DNA from: Prosapia bicincta
Lineage: Eukaryota > Arthropoda > Insecta > Hemiptera > Cercopidae
Assembly (NCBI GenBank): GCA_036971475.1
Contig: JBAIZL010000376.1
Coordinates: forward strand, 4,804,001 to 4,868,000
DNA length: 64,000 bases
Direction of reading: 5' to 3'
Shown here: piece by piece, positions 19,182 to 29,239 of the stretch
Layout: each line of letters starts with the position of its first letter
Position numbering within the stretch: position 1 is the first letter of the stretch
Notes under the pieces: generated by a model
What the model was told of the DNA's origin: nothing
The model's input: only the letters and a program-made list of their open reading frames with translations
The model's database searches: none
Position numbers and translations under genes: made by a program

Positions 19182-22100
19182 TTAAATATTATTAAATAGA
19201 TTCAGGTGGCGTAAGAAAGCGATGACACGGTCGATAGCCGTGACATCGTCCCTTAAAACCACCTTTAAACCACCTCGAAGATCGTAACGTACATACAAAT
19301 CGTTTAACTCAACACACTCAAGCAGGATATGCTTGATTGTAATATTGCTTCTACAAAACGGACATAGTGGTGGATCCTCATGTCGCATCAACCATCCATG
19401 CGTTAACAAAGAGTGCCCGATGCGAAGTCGAGTAACCACCACTTCCTCCCTACGATTCGAACGAACAGATGTCCTCCATGGTCGGACGGTATTTTTGATG
19501 TCCCTCAGCTTGTTTCTATTTACATTTTGCCATTCTTCGTTCCAAACAGAGAATAGTGTAGATTTAACTTTGCATACAAAAACTGATGCCATCACACGTT
19601 GTGTCGATGGCAACATACCTGTAGCTAATTTTGCACCTTCATCTGCTTTAGTGTTTCCGGATATTCCACAGTGACCAGGCACCCAGAGAAATGACACTTC
19701 GACACCTCGTAATTGGAGCCTGTGTATAGAGCACAAGATGTCTCCAACTAAAGGGTTCTTAGTGTACATTTCCTGAATAGCCTGGAGAGCACTTTTGGAA
19801 TCACAACACACAAGATATTTAGATTTTGCAGACGGAATTGATCTTAAAGCTTGGAAAATTGCATAAAGTTCTGCAGTAAAAACGCTACAGGCTGAGGGCA
19901 ATCCGTAAGTGAAAGTTTGTCCTTCCATATAAAATGCACAACCTATCCCATTGTCCAGTTTTGAACCGTCTGTGAATATAGTCACAGTATGTTGGTGAGT
20001 TTGTTGAATCTGCAAAAACTCCTGACGATAAATAACGTCAGGAGTATTGTGTTTTAGGTACATGGACAATGAGAAGTCACATTTTGGCTTTTGTATTGTC
20101 CATGGAGGGATGTAGCATGATGTTCGTTCGAATATAGGTGGATGTTCTAAATTTAGATTCCTAAAAATGCGCAACGTTCTTATTCCGAAGGGAGCAGTTG
20201 AACGTTGACGCACATTGTAACGATCCTCGAGGTGGTTGTCAAAAACTGCTATGAATGCCGGATGTTTGGGTTTACTTCGAAGACCAGTGTAATATGATAT
20301 TTGTAGCATTTCACGTCGCATAGAGAGAGATGGTTCTCCAGCTTCAACTAGAAGGCTGGAGATTGGGCTTGATCTAAAAGCACCAGTAGAAAGTCTAAGA
20401 CCAGCGTGATGTATTGAATCCAGGAGTTTCAGAACCGTAGGTCGAGCAGATGAATAGGCTATACAGCCGTAATCTATGCGCGATCTTACAACAGCGCGAT
20501 AGAAACGGAGCATGCAGGTTCTGTCTGCTCCCCAATTTGTACCACTTAGAACTCTCAACATATCCAATATCTTGCTGCACCGTGTCCTCAAATCACGCAC
20601 ATGCGGATTCCATGAAAGTCTTTTATCCAATAAAAGACCCAAAAATCTCACATTATCCGCGGTTTGAAGCCGCATACCATCAAGATAAAGAATAGGTTCC
20701 TGGTGTTGCCTGCGACGACTAAATGCTATACACTGGGTCTTCGAAGCCGAAAACTTGAAGCCCGTAGATTTGGTCCACTCTTGCAATTTATTGATTACTA
20801 ATTGTAAGGATCTTTCCGCTGTTGCCATACTTCTAGCAGCCATATATATACAAAAATCGTCTACAAACAGGGAACAGTGGACCGGTGACTGTACGTTTGA
20901 AGTGACGCTGTTAATGGCAACAGCAAACAGCGTCACACTCAAAACGCCACCCTGTGGTACACCATTCTCTAGTTCGCAACGATCAGAATATATGCCTCCT
21001 AGACGTACACGGAAAGTCCTGTTATTCAAATAATTTTTTATAAAAGCAAGAATGTTACCTTGTATACCCCATGATTTCAATACGTTCAAAATTCCTCTTC
21101 TCCATGCCATGTCATATGCCTTCTCAAGGTCAAAGAAAACAGCTATCAGGGTTTGTCGTAAGATGAAGGCATTCTGTATAGCTGACTCCAACAAAACCAA
21201 TTGGTCAACTGATGAACGTCCTTGTCTTGAACCACACTGAACGTTAGAAAGAAGTTTGTTTGTTTCTAAATACCAGACAAGACGACGGTTGACCATCTTC
21301 TCCAGTAGTTTGCAAAGGCAGCTGGTCAGCGAGATGGGTCTGTAACTACTGGGATTTGTTTTGTCCTTTCCTTGTTTTAGAAGAGGAATTATTGTCGCTT
21401 CTAACCATGCATCGGGAAAACCGTGCTCCCCAAATATACGGTTGTATATCCGAAGGAGAACTAGTTTTGCCGACGGTGGTAGATTTTTAATCATGGAGTA
21501 TACAATATCATCCGGGCCTGGAGCAGAATCCTTCGTTGACGAGAGAGCTGACTCTAGTTCGTCGATAGAGAAATGGTTATTTAAACAAGAATCTCCAGAC
21601 ACTCCAACGGTGAAAGGTAAGTCTTCCTGTTTACGTTTGTACACCTGGAAAGCGTCCTTGTATGTAGAAGATGAAGAATGTTCTGAGAACGATAATGCTA
21701 GCACATTGGCAATTTCCTCACAGTCCGTGGTCATAACTCCATCCGGATGCCTTAATGAAATTAATGGCATCGGAACGGAAATGCCACAGACTGATCGTAA
21801 TTTCTTCCATACTGTGGATGGAGCTGTAGTTCTCGTAATTGAGCCAATGTACTGCGACCATGATTCTCGTTTACTTTGCCTAAATATTCTCCGTGCTTTC
21901 GCACGGAAGATTTTATATTTTTCCAGGTTTTCACTCGTTGGATGTCTCTTGAACTGGTTCAAAGCTTTTCTCCGTTGACGAAGGATCACAGTGCACTCAT
22001 CATTCCACCACGGAACAGGTGGTCGTCGTGGTTTGGATGAGGTTTTCGGAATTGCCTTTACGGCAGCATTCAAAACGGTTTTTGTAAATGAATTGACAAT

Positions 22101-22877
22101 GTCATCAATGGGAGCCAAGTAATCCACGTCCAGTGATTCTAGATCTTGTGAAAATTGTTCCCAGTTGGCTTTTTTCAGAATCCAACGGGGATGTCGAACA
22201 CAACAGGGTGAGGAGTCACACAAAGAGATCTCAATAGGGATGTGGTCGCTACTGTAAAGATCAGGCAATGCTGACCATTTTAGCCTTGTATCCAAGGCAG
22301 GACTGCATAATGACAAGTCTAAAGCTGTCCATCCACCTGTTGACGCTGCTAAATGTGTCGGAGAACCGTCATTTAGCAGGTATAAATCCAGTTCCGATCT
22401 GATGCTTTCGATCAGATTACCTCGCGGGTTACATTCTGGGGAACCCCACGAAACATGGTGGGCATTGAAATCGCCCACTAATAAAAACGGAGTCGGTAAC
22501 TGATTTATAAGGTCTACAAGATCTCTCTGTTGCAGGTTGTCACTTGGTGGGAGGTAGACACAACAGAGAGTGAGTTTGTACGGAACAGCTGTTTGAATTG
22601 CTGCTGCTTGTAAGGGAGTTATTAAGTTCAGAGAAACAGCGTCGACACAGTCACGGGCCAGAATGGCTACGCCACCTCTGGCTCGATTTTCTGTAACGAA
22701 GTCCGATCTGTAAACTGAATACTCCCTTAGATGGAACTTGTGCGATTCATGGAGATGTGTCTCCTGAATACAAATGTACATAGGGGACACATCCCTTACA
22801 ATTAATTTGAGATCCTCAATGTGACTTTTAACACCGTTAATGTTCCACTGAATCACGGATTGTTTAAGTGTGGACAT
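19182..22877 (-). CDS. LINE A2 ORF2: endonuclease-RT-RNase H
   Basis: 1231 aa, the full family length. It includes the LCDS residues missing after the endonuclease SDH motif in A1. GDFNAHH, VFFDLEKAYD, FVDDFCIY, FTDGSKLDNG, WVPGHCGI and the C-terminal CPFC...H...C motif are all present. The C-terminus reads LLECVELNDLYVRY where A1 has LLDCNELTNLYIRY, so A2 represents a slightly different subfamily. The start MSTLKQS lies 6 nt after the ORF1 stop, in the same frame. The enzyme looks complete, but its own ORF1 is broken. Confidence 0.93.
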   Translation of the reverse strand: MSTLKQSVIQWNINGVKSHIEDLKLIVRDVSPMYICIQETHLHESHKFHLREYSVYRSDFVTENRARGGVAILARDCVDAVSLNLITPLQAAAIQTAVPYKLTLCCVYLPPSDNLQQRDLVDLINQLPTPFLLVGDFNAHHVSWGSPECNPRGNLIESIRSELDLYLLNDGSPTHLAASTGGWTALDLSLCSPALDTRLKWSALPDLYSSDHIPIEISLCDSSPCCVRHPRWILKKANWEQFSQDLESLDVDYLAPIDDIVNSFTKTVLNAAVKAIPKTSSKPRRPPVPWWNDECTVILRQRRKALNQFKRHPTSENLEKYKIFRAKARRIFRQSKRESWSQYIGSITRTTAPSTVWKKLRSVCGISVPMPLISLRHPDGVMTTDCEEIANVLALSFSEHSSSSTYKDAFQVYKRKQEDLPFTVGVSGDSCLNNHFSIDELESALSSTKDSAPGPDDIVYSMIKNLPPSAKLVLLRIYNRIFGEHGFPDAWLEATIIPLLKQGKDKTNPSSYRPISLTSCLCKLLEKMVNRRLVWYLETNKLLSNVQCGSRQGRSSVDQLVLLESAIQNAFILRQTLIAVFFDLEKAYDMAWRRGILNVLKSWGIQGNILAFIKNYLNNRTFRVRLGGIYSDRCELENGVPQGGVLSVTLFAVAINSVTSNVQSPVHCSLFVDDFCIYMAARSMATAERSLQLVINKLQEWTKSTGFKFSASKTQCIAFSRRRQHQEPILYLDGMRLQTADNVRFLGLLLDKRLSWNPHVRDLRTRCSKILDMLRVLSGTNWGADRTCMLRFYRAVVRSRIDYGCIAYSSARPTVLKLLDSIHHAGLRLSTGAFRSSPISSLLVEAGEPSLSMRREMLQISYYTGLRSKPKHPAFIAVFDNHLEDRYNVRQRSTAPFGIRTLRIFRNLNLEHPPIFERTSCYIPPWTIQKPKCDFSLSMYLKHNTPDVIYRQEFLQIQQTHQHTVTIFTDGSKLDNGIGCAFYMEGQTFTYGLPSACSVFTAELYAIFQALRSIPSAKSKYLVCCDSKSALQAIQEMYTKNPLVGDILCSIHRLQLRGVEVSFLWVPGHCGISGNTKADEGAKLATGMLPSTQRVMASVFVCKVKSTLFSVWNEEWQNVNRNKLRDIKNTVRPWRTSVRSNRREEVVVTRLRIGHSLLTHGWLMRHEDPPLCPFCRSNITIKHILLECVELNDLYVRYDLRGGLKVVLRDDVTAIDRVIAFLRHLNLFNNI

Positions 22878-22883
22878 TGTATT

Positions 22884-24240
22884 TTAGTGAAATGGATTCA
22901 CCTGGCTCTCACTGGTGTCATTGCAAATTTGCTGGCCTGGAATGTTGGATGTTCCAGGCAGGGAGTCATCAGATTCCATCACCACTATTGTAGTGGTGGA
23001 ATCTGAAGAGTTTTTTGACTCAGAAGAGGAGTTTGAAATGGTCCTCTTTTGAGTCGTTTGTAATTTTGCACCTACTTTCACAGGTGCAGCTTTGTTCTTA
23101 TTTTTATTATTCGTATTAGGAGTTTTAACGTTTTTCATATTTGTCTCTAATAGTGTCTTACTTCTTATAATTTTCGCAGAGGTAACTGGCAATGGAGGTT
23201 TTTCCGTACATTCTACATTAGTCTTTGAGTTGGAAACCATGTTTTTAGTCACTAATGCTAATAACTGATTAAGTTGCTCAGTGAGAAGTTCAATTTTTTT
23301 TATTTAGCTCAACACAGTTGGAACACGACTTTTCAGTGGTGGTAGCTGAGGCATAAGATTTTGTTTCAAGTCTAGGTTGAGTTGACTTGAACTTCTTTTT
23401 TGCGTCGTGGAAAGATGTTTTATCCTTTGCCATTATGCTGAGGATCGCTTTCTCCTCCTTGAACTTTGGGCAGTTAAAGGAGCGAGCAGGGTGATCAGCA
23501 GCACAGTTTGGGCATTTCGGAGCACTTGTGCAAACCTTTTCTACATGGCCTTCAGATGCGCACTGTCCGCATACCTCTGGCTTGGAGCAAGAAGAGCTGA
23601 CGTGTCCAAAACGTTGGCATTTAAAGCACCGCCGTGGATTGGGAACGTAGGGCCGAACAGGAAGCCGTTGATAGCCAGCATATAAATAATCCGGGATAGA
23701 TGGTTTCCCGAATGTCAGGATTAATGATGTTGTTGGAACTCTCTGACCGTTTTCCATCCTCATAATTCGTACGACTTCAGTTACACCTTCCGATTCCAGT
23801 TCAGATCTTATTTCATCCTCACGGACATACAAAAGATCCCTGCATGATATTACTCCCTTTGATGAGTTCAAGGTTTTGTGGGGGGCCACCGAAACCTTGA
23901 CCTGATCAAAGAAGGAGTTCATTTTTAATAATAGCTGTGACTGCTTCGCATTGCTTGTTTCTATCAGCAGTGTCCCATTGCGTAACTTTTTTATTGAAGG
24001 GACAGGTCCTGCTGCACATCCAGTTATAGCCTTATTTATAAGAAAAGGCGATACCTTCGATAGGTCTTTTCCGTCTTCAGCGCAGGAAACAATTAAAAAC
24101 TTAGGCGGTAGTTTGGCTGATGCTACATGCATTTCTTTCCTCGTCACTTTTACTTCGCTAGGCGTCTTCGGGGAAACCTCACGACGCCTCTTTACACTAC
24201 TCTGGTTGATTGGTTGGTTGGACTTTTGTTGGTTTTCCAT
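22884..24240 (-). pseudogene. LINE A2 ORF1, one frameshift
   Basis: The N-terminal part with the RRM-like region and three zinc knuckles reads from ATG at 24240 to a premature stop at 23290, within the coiled coil (NCVELNKKN). The rest reads in another frame from about 23289 to 22884. The cause is visible: an A run of eight where A1 has seven, at the codons for ELNKKI. A single-base slip in a homopolymer is either a real mutation or a sequencing error, so the copy may be functional. The upstream in-frame ATG at 24306 is not used, for the reason given for A1. Confidence 0.85.
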
Positions 24241-24757
24241 AAATAGTTTTAAGCTAACCATCGTGTCAGGCGTTACGGGCGAGACTATGAGAACGGGTAC
24301 ACCCATGGATCACTTTCGATCATTTCCAACCCCCGGAACTCTGGGGCCCATAGTTTCCTCCTTAGCTCGACTGGATGGGCATCAGTCGAGAACTCGTAAT
24401 ACTGTGCACAGGCTCCGACACCTGTGCACCGCGGACACTCCCTGACCAAGGACCGAAGTGGCTAGCGGACCAGCAACCGCGCATACGTCTTCGGCAGAGC
24501 AAGCTCACATCAGCGTCCCAGACCAGAGTTTGTCAAGCTCTGGACCTTTCAGCACTCCCAACGCGCAACGATTCTGACCAGTCAAATTCCCTAAGAGAAG
24601 ATGTAAGTGTTGAAATGTGTATAGATTGTGTTGGTGTGTGTACGTGTATATGTATGCTTTGTGAGTGGTGTAGTGTTAGGCTAGGGTACCGCGAGGGACG
24701 CCAAATCCCTCGTAGGTGCGGCTAGTCCGCACCCCCCTGCGGGGGCATATCCTTGAT

Positions 24758-25421
24758 ATTTTGGGTTTGGAGTTGATAAAATCCCTTTTTCTCTTACTAG
24801 GAGTTTCACTGACCGAGCCATGTAGTTGGATACTCTAAATTCTTCCTCAATTTTCTTAACACTCCAACTTTTAGGTAGTAATGTTAAAATTGTCAATCGT
24901 TCACTTCGCTTTCTTGTTTGTGAAAATTTTTCCTTTTACTGATTTAAATTTTCAGACTCAGCTGCCTCTAACCTTTCACTTTCATCAAAAGATTCATTTT
25001 TCGATGGCACTAAATGTTTTTCAAGTGTAATTTTGATTTTATTTATCTTTTTGTATAACTCTCAACCTGAATTTTTTTCTTTTTGATAGGTGATTCACCT
25101 ACAAGTTCTAAATATTTATTGAGATAATCAATTGATGCATTGGCATACCAAAAGTATTTGGTATGACAAAAGTATTGTCTCTCGTACTGGGACCAGGTAT
25201 ATTATAAAGTTCGACTGGATCATTTCTCTTACAATGAGAAAGTTTTTTCCTACACGTATCACAAATTTTCATGCCCATTCTTATGTCTAAATTTAGTGAG
25301 CACATCCATTCTGTTACATTTCTTGAACCCTTTACAACTACAGGATGATTTCATCATCAAATGGATTGCAACACTTACCAGAAAAAACAGCCCAACCTTT
25401 TTTATCTCTTTCACTTGCCAT
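24758..25421 (-). pseudogene. Multi-copy Cys-rich gene, N-terminal and middle part (copy 2)
   Basis: The minus-strand ATG at 25421 starts the same MASERDKKGWAVF sequence as at 17511. After the shared frame break come GSRNVTEWMC and ICDTCRKKLSHC. From there it runs further than copy 1, into NIPGPSTRDNTFVIPN and, after stops, SPIKKKKIQVESYTK. It reaches a helical motif LLPKSWSVKKIEEEFRVSNY ending LVREKGILSTPNPKY (about 24775-24890), where LINE A2 is inserted. The motif resembles a DNA-binding-like domain in a repeated insect protein family of unknown function. Several stops make this a pseudogene. Confidence 0.5.
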
Positions 25422-26617
25422 TTTATCTTAGGTAACTAAAAAAAGATGTATGTTCATTTGATTTACACTACATACTAAAACACCAGGCAGATAACAAACA
25501 CTATTAAGTGTAGGTTGTTTAAAAAAAAGCACTAGACTTGAGCATTTAGTTCAGCTCAATTAAAACACACACGACAATAATAAGTTTAAATAAATACAGT
25601 TAAATGGATTTGATCAATTTTCAAATGAAACTCCTCTTTAAAGAATATTTAAGAGTAACCTCACTCTTCACTGTGAAACAAACAATTGACTGAGCAGACC
25701 ATCAATAACAAACTTATCAAGTATGGACATGAATGAAGTAATCAGTCCACAGGCTGTTTGTTTGTCTCTTGTTTAGACCTGTTTATTTTAGCCAATTCAG
25801 AGCCCCTTCTATACAAACTATGAGGAGATGTAACCTGAGTCAAACAAATCTGAGGTAGTTTATTTTGTCATTTAAAATGTGGAACCTGGGTTTGTCAATG
25901 CTAACAACAAAATTATTTATAAATTGCTTAGGGTGACTTAGCCTACATTAGGTACTTCAGTTTGACGTAAAAATTTCACTTATGATATAGGCTAATTTAT
26001 TATTGATCCTAACAAGCGAGATTTGCCAATATGTTTTATATTTTATAGAATCACATTTTACAAATCCTAGTACTGTATGATCTTTGGGGACGAGTAAGAT
26101 TGATCGATAAATTGATGAGTTTAGACAAAAAATATTTTATTTAAATATGATCCCATTGTCATCCCATTCTAAAATTTGGCATTTATGTACTGTAATAGTG
26201 TACAAATATAATATATATTATTTTTTTAAAAAATTAAAAAATACGTTTTTGAAATTTTTCAAAATTTATTTTTAGAAAATTTTTGGAAAATGTAAAATAT
26301 ACCAACATGATCATGTATGGTATCAAATTAAAGCTCTTGTAAAACAGAATCAAAATGGTGAAAATTTCAATGTTGTATGTTTAGTAGTTTTGAAAATAGA
26401 GCAGTTTACAGTAACCAAAGTGCTGACAATTTTCGTACTTTTTACTATTTTTGAAAATTAATAATGAAAAAACTATAAGTCCGAAAAATCTGATAATTTG
26501 CATTTTTGTTAGTTTTGATGGTAGGGACAATCATGCAAAAAACCATAACAATCTGAGATGGCGAGGTTCAGACCATTGGTTGATATGACATGGAATGACT
26601 CGTTATTGCATTTTACA
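25216..26617 (-). repeat. Inverted repeat 1, right arm
   Basis: Reverse complement of 16314-17719 (1402 against 1406 bp) with a modest number of substitutions. The 7.5 kb between the arms holds the piggyBac remnant and LINE A2. Non-coding upstream of 25421 except for the gene fragment. Confidence 0.8.
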
Positions 26618-27147
26618 ATCAATTGAATTAAGAACTAGGCTTCTTTTATATAAAATAGGTGTAATTTCCTAAAATGGCGAACTAATAAAGGATTTGTTGA
26701 AATCTTCGAATATTATGTTTTTAATATATAGAAGTCTACATTTTTAAACCTGTTTATAATAATTGTTATTTATTACCAATTTAATATTATAAATAGTTAA
26801 TTATATTTAGAATTTATAAACATTTTAAGCCTAATTAATTAATATATAAAATGTATTGTATGGTTTACTGTATAATAATATCCAATAATTAGTTATTATT
26901 GTTAATTACTGCAATAATCCTGTAATACAACATTGGTGATGTAACTTTCGATAACTTTTTAGTCCGATTCATCAACACTTTCTTCTATATCACTATTGAG
27001 AATGTCAGAAGATAGTTTGTCTGATAGGAGAAGGCTTAAGGTTTCAGTTAAGAATGGTATGCTCTTTTCCCTCCGTCTCTGACGTGAGCAGCTCAAAAAA
27101 GGATCACTACTTAAAAGTAATCTATGAAGTACGTCCCTGTTACAAAC
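26209..27147 (-). repeat. Inverted repeat 2, left arm
   Basis: It pairs as an inverted repeat with 27881-28818; the arms are about 938 bp each with a 733-bp spacer. The arm contains the 3' end of the gene-like repeat, its A/T-rich 3' flank, and the beginning of the next unit's 5' flank, which it shares with inverted repeat 1. Confidence 0.75.
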
Positions 27148-27177
27148 TCCTTTCTTTCGAAAGCTCTCGCAAGACAT
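26959..27177 (-). pseudogene. C-terminal fragment of the multi-copy gene (minus copy)
   Basis: 72 codons, with LLLSSDPFLSCSRQRR and an acidic end IEESVDESD. It corresponds residue for residue to the end of the plus-strand copy at 27630-28068. Upstream of about 27148 the similarity stops, so the first few residues are foreign. On this strand the C-terminus precedes the N-terminal fragment at 25421, as in head-to-tail copies. Function unknown. Confidence 0.5.
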
Positions 27178-27629
27178 ATTTGCTTTTGGTTGCCAGCCGA
27201 ATGGAAAATCAAAAAAAAATCAAGTACTTCTCTTGTCAACAAATGCGTTTTTGACAAACTATGTTTTGTAGTAGAGTTGTGAAAATTTGCACACAGTATG
27301 ATATTTAGTTACTTAATTGAATAAAAACTTATGCGATGTATAAAAATATTTTTTTTACTACGTAATTTTTTATTTAAAGTAGATTTTTTGTATAAATTTT
27401 TTTTCTGTTAGGCATTATTGATTTATCAATAATGTTGTTGCACAAGTAACACTTTTTTAATTACTAAATGTTGATAGCCCATGTAATTATCTATAAAAAC
27501 AAACAAAAATCATTACATTTGCGTAAAAACTAACGAAAGCACAGAGCGAAATGTAAACCGGTGCAAAAACGTTCAAACAGGCCTTGGCGGTTCTCGCTAG
27601 TACCGCTGACAGAGAGGCTGGCGGTCAGG
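27178..27629. other. A/T-rich spacer
   Basis: No ORF, RNA gene or repeat that I can support. It lies between the two inverted copies of the gene-like repeat. Confidence 0.4.
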
Positions 27630-28068
27630 AGTTGGGCTGCGACCCGAGCGGCTGGCGTCCAAAGGGTTAACATCTATGTACGTGAGCCTGCTGAGTTGTA
27701 CGTGAGTCATTATGGCTGGTATCCTGACACCTACTATGCATAAAGATTTGATGCATGGCTCTACAATTATAAAGCATGCCATCCTCCCAATTGGACAACT
27801 TTCTCAGGAAGCTGCTGAAGCCCGTAACAAACACGTCAGGATGTATAGAATCCGATATGCACGGAAGTTCAGCAAAAGAATTTGTAACAGGGACGTACTT
27901 AATAGATTACTTTTAAGTAGTGATCCTTTTTTGAGCTGCTCGCGTCAGAGACGGATGAAAAAGAGCAAACCATTCTTAACTGAAACCTTAAGCCTTCTCC
28001 TATCAGACAAACTATCTTCTGACATTCTCAATAGTGATATAGAAGAAAGTGTTGATGAATCGGACTAA
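27630..28068 (+). pseudogene. C-terminal portion of the multi-copy gene (plus copy)
   Basis: It reads VNIYVREPAELYVSHYGW in one frame. A frame change near 27722 leads to TMHKDLMHGSTIIKHAILPI, then GQLSQEAAEARNKHVRMYR, CNRDVLNRLLLSSDPFLSC and the acidic end. The motif series GQLSxEAxEARNK...SSDPF recalls a protein family repeated many times in aphid and other insect genomes. I cannot give it a function. The frame break and isolation from an N-terminus make it a fragment. Confidence 0.5.
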
Positions 28069-28818
28069 AACGTTATCGAAAGTTACATCACTTATGTTGT
28101 ATTACAGGATTATTGCAGTAATTAACAATAATAACTAATTATTGGATATTATTATACAGTAAACCATACAATACATTTTATATATTAATTAATTAGGCTT
28201 AAAATGTTTATAAATTCTAAATATAATTAACTATTTATAATATTAAATTGGTAATAAATAACAATTATTATAAACAGGTTTAAAAATGTAGACTTCTATA
28301 TATTAAAAACATAATATTCGAAGATTTCAACAAATCCTTTATTAGTTCGCCATTTTAGGAAATTACACCTATTTTATATAAAAGAAGCCTAGTTCTTAAT
28401 TCAATTGATTGTAAAATGCAATACGAGTCATTCTATGTCATATCAACCAATGGTCTGAACCTCGCCATCTCAGATTGTTATGGTTTTTTGCATGATTGTT
28501 CCTACCATCAAAACTAACAAAAATGCAAATTATCAGATTTTTCGAACTTATAGTTTTTTAATTATTAATTTTCAAAAATAGTAAAAAGTACGAAAATTGT
28601 CAGCACTTTGGTTACTGTAAACTGCTCTATTTTCAAAACTACTAAACATACATCATTGAAATTTTTTTACCATTTTGATTCTGTTTTACAAGAGCTTTAA
28701 TTTGATACCATACATGATCATGTTGGTATATTTTACCATTTTCCAAAAATTTTCTAAAAATAAATTTTCAAAATTTTCAAAAACGTATTTTTTAATTTTT
28801 TTAAAAATAATATATATT
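27881..28818 (+). repeat. Inverted repeat 2, right arm
   Basis: Mate of 26209-27147. From about 28410 it also repeats the start of 16314-17719 in direct orientation. It is cut at 28818 by LINE B1 within an AT-rich ATATATTAT stretch. Confidence 0.75.
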
Positions 28819-29239
28819 ATTTTTTTTTTTTTTTTTTTTTTTTTTTTATCCTGGCGAAAAACCAATTGTGGTTATCATCGCCAAACAAAATCTAACACAG
28901 CACTCAATATTTTAAATAAAATCAAATAAATTAATAAATAAACAAATAAATAAATACAACAAAAATTACAAAACAAAATAAAACACCAACAATAAAAAAC
29001 AAAAAACAACAATATAACAATTAAAAAATCCTTAAAAACTAAATAACAAAATAACAACAAAGAACAAAATAACAGTAAATAAATAATATGTAAAACAATA
29101 ATAGGTAACAATTTACCAATAAATAAATCTCAATAACAATAACAAGAACAGAAAATAAATTTAATTAAAATAAATAAAAGAAACACAGAGAATTATGTGT
29201 ATAAATAAATTTAAAAAAATATATATATATATTTATGTA

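Larger units (their letters stand above)
18999..24744 (-). mobile_element. LINE A2: full-length LINE-A, minus strand
   Basis: The poly(T) starts at 18999 and the 5' end GGGG is at 24744. A perfect 13-bp target-site duplication, GCATATCCTTGAT, lies at 18986-18998 and 24745-24757. It interrupts a gene-like repeat just after a LSTPNPKY motif read on the minus strand (about 24758-24790). ORF2 is intact and ORF1 has one frameshift. Confidence 0.95.

Noticed and set aside
28180..28420. Possible tRNA or small RNA gene in the A/T-rich flanks
   Set aside because: No cloverleaf, promoter boxes or conserved stem could be drawn.
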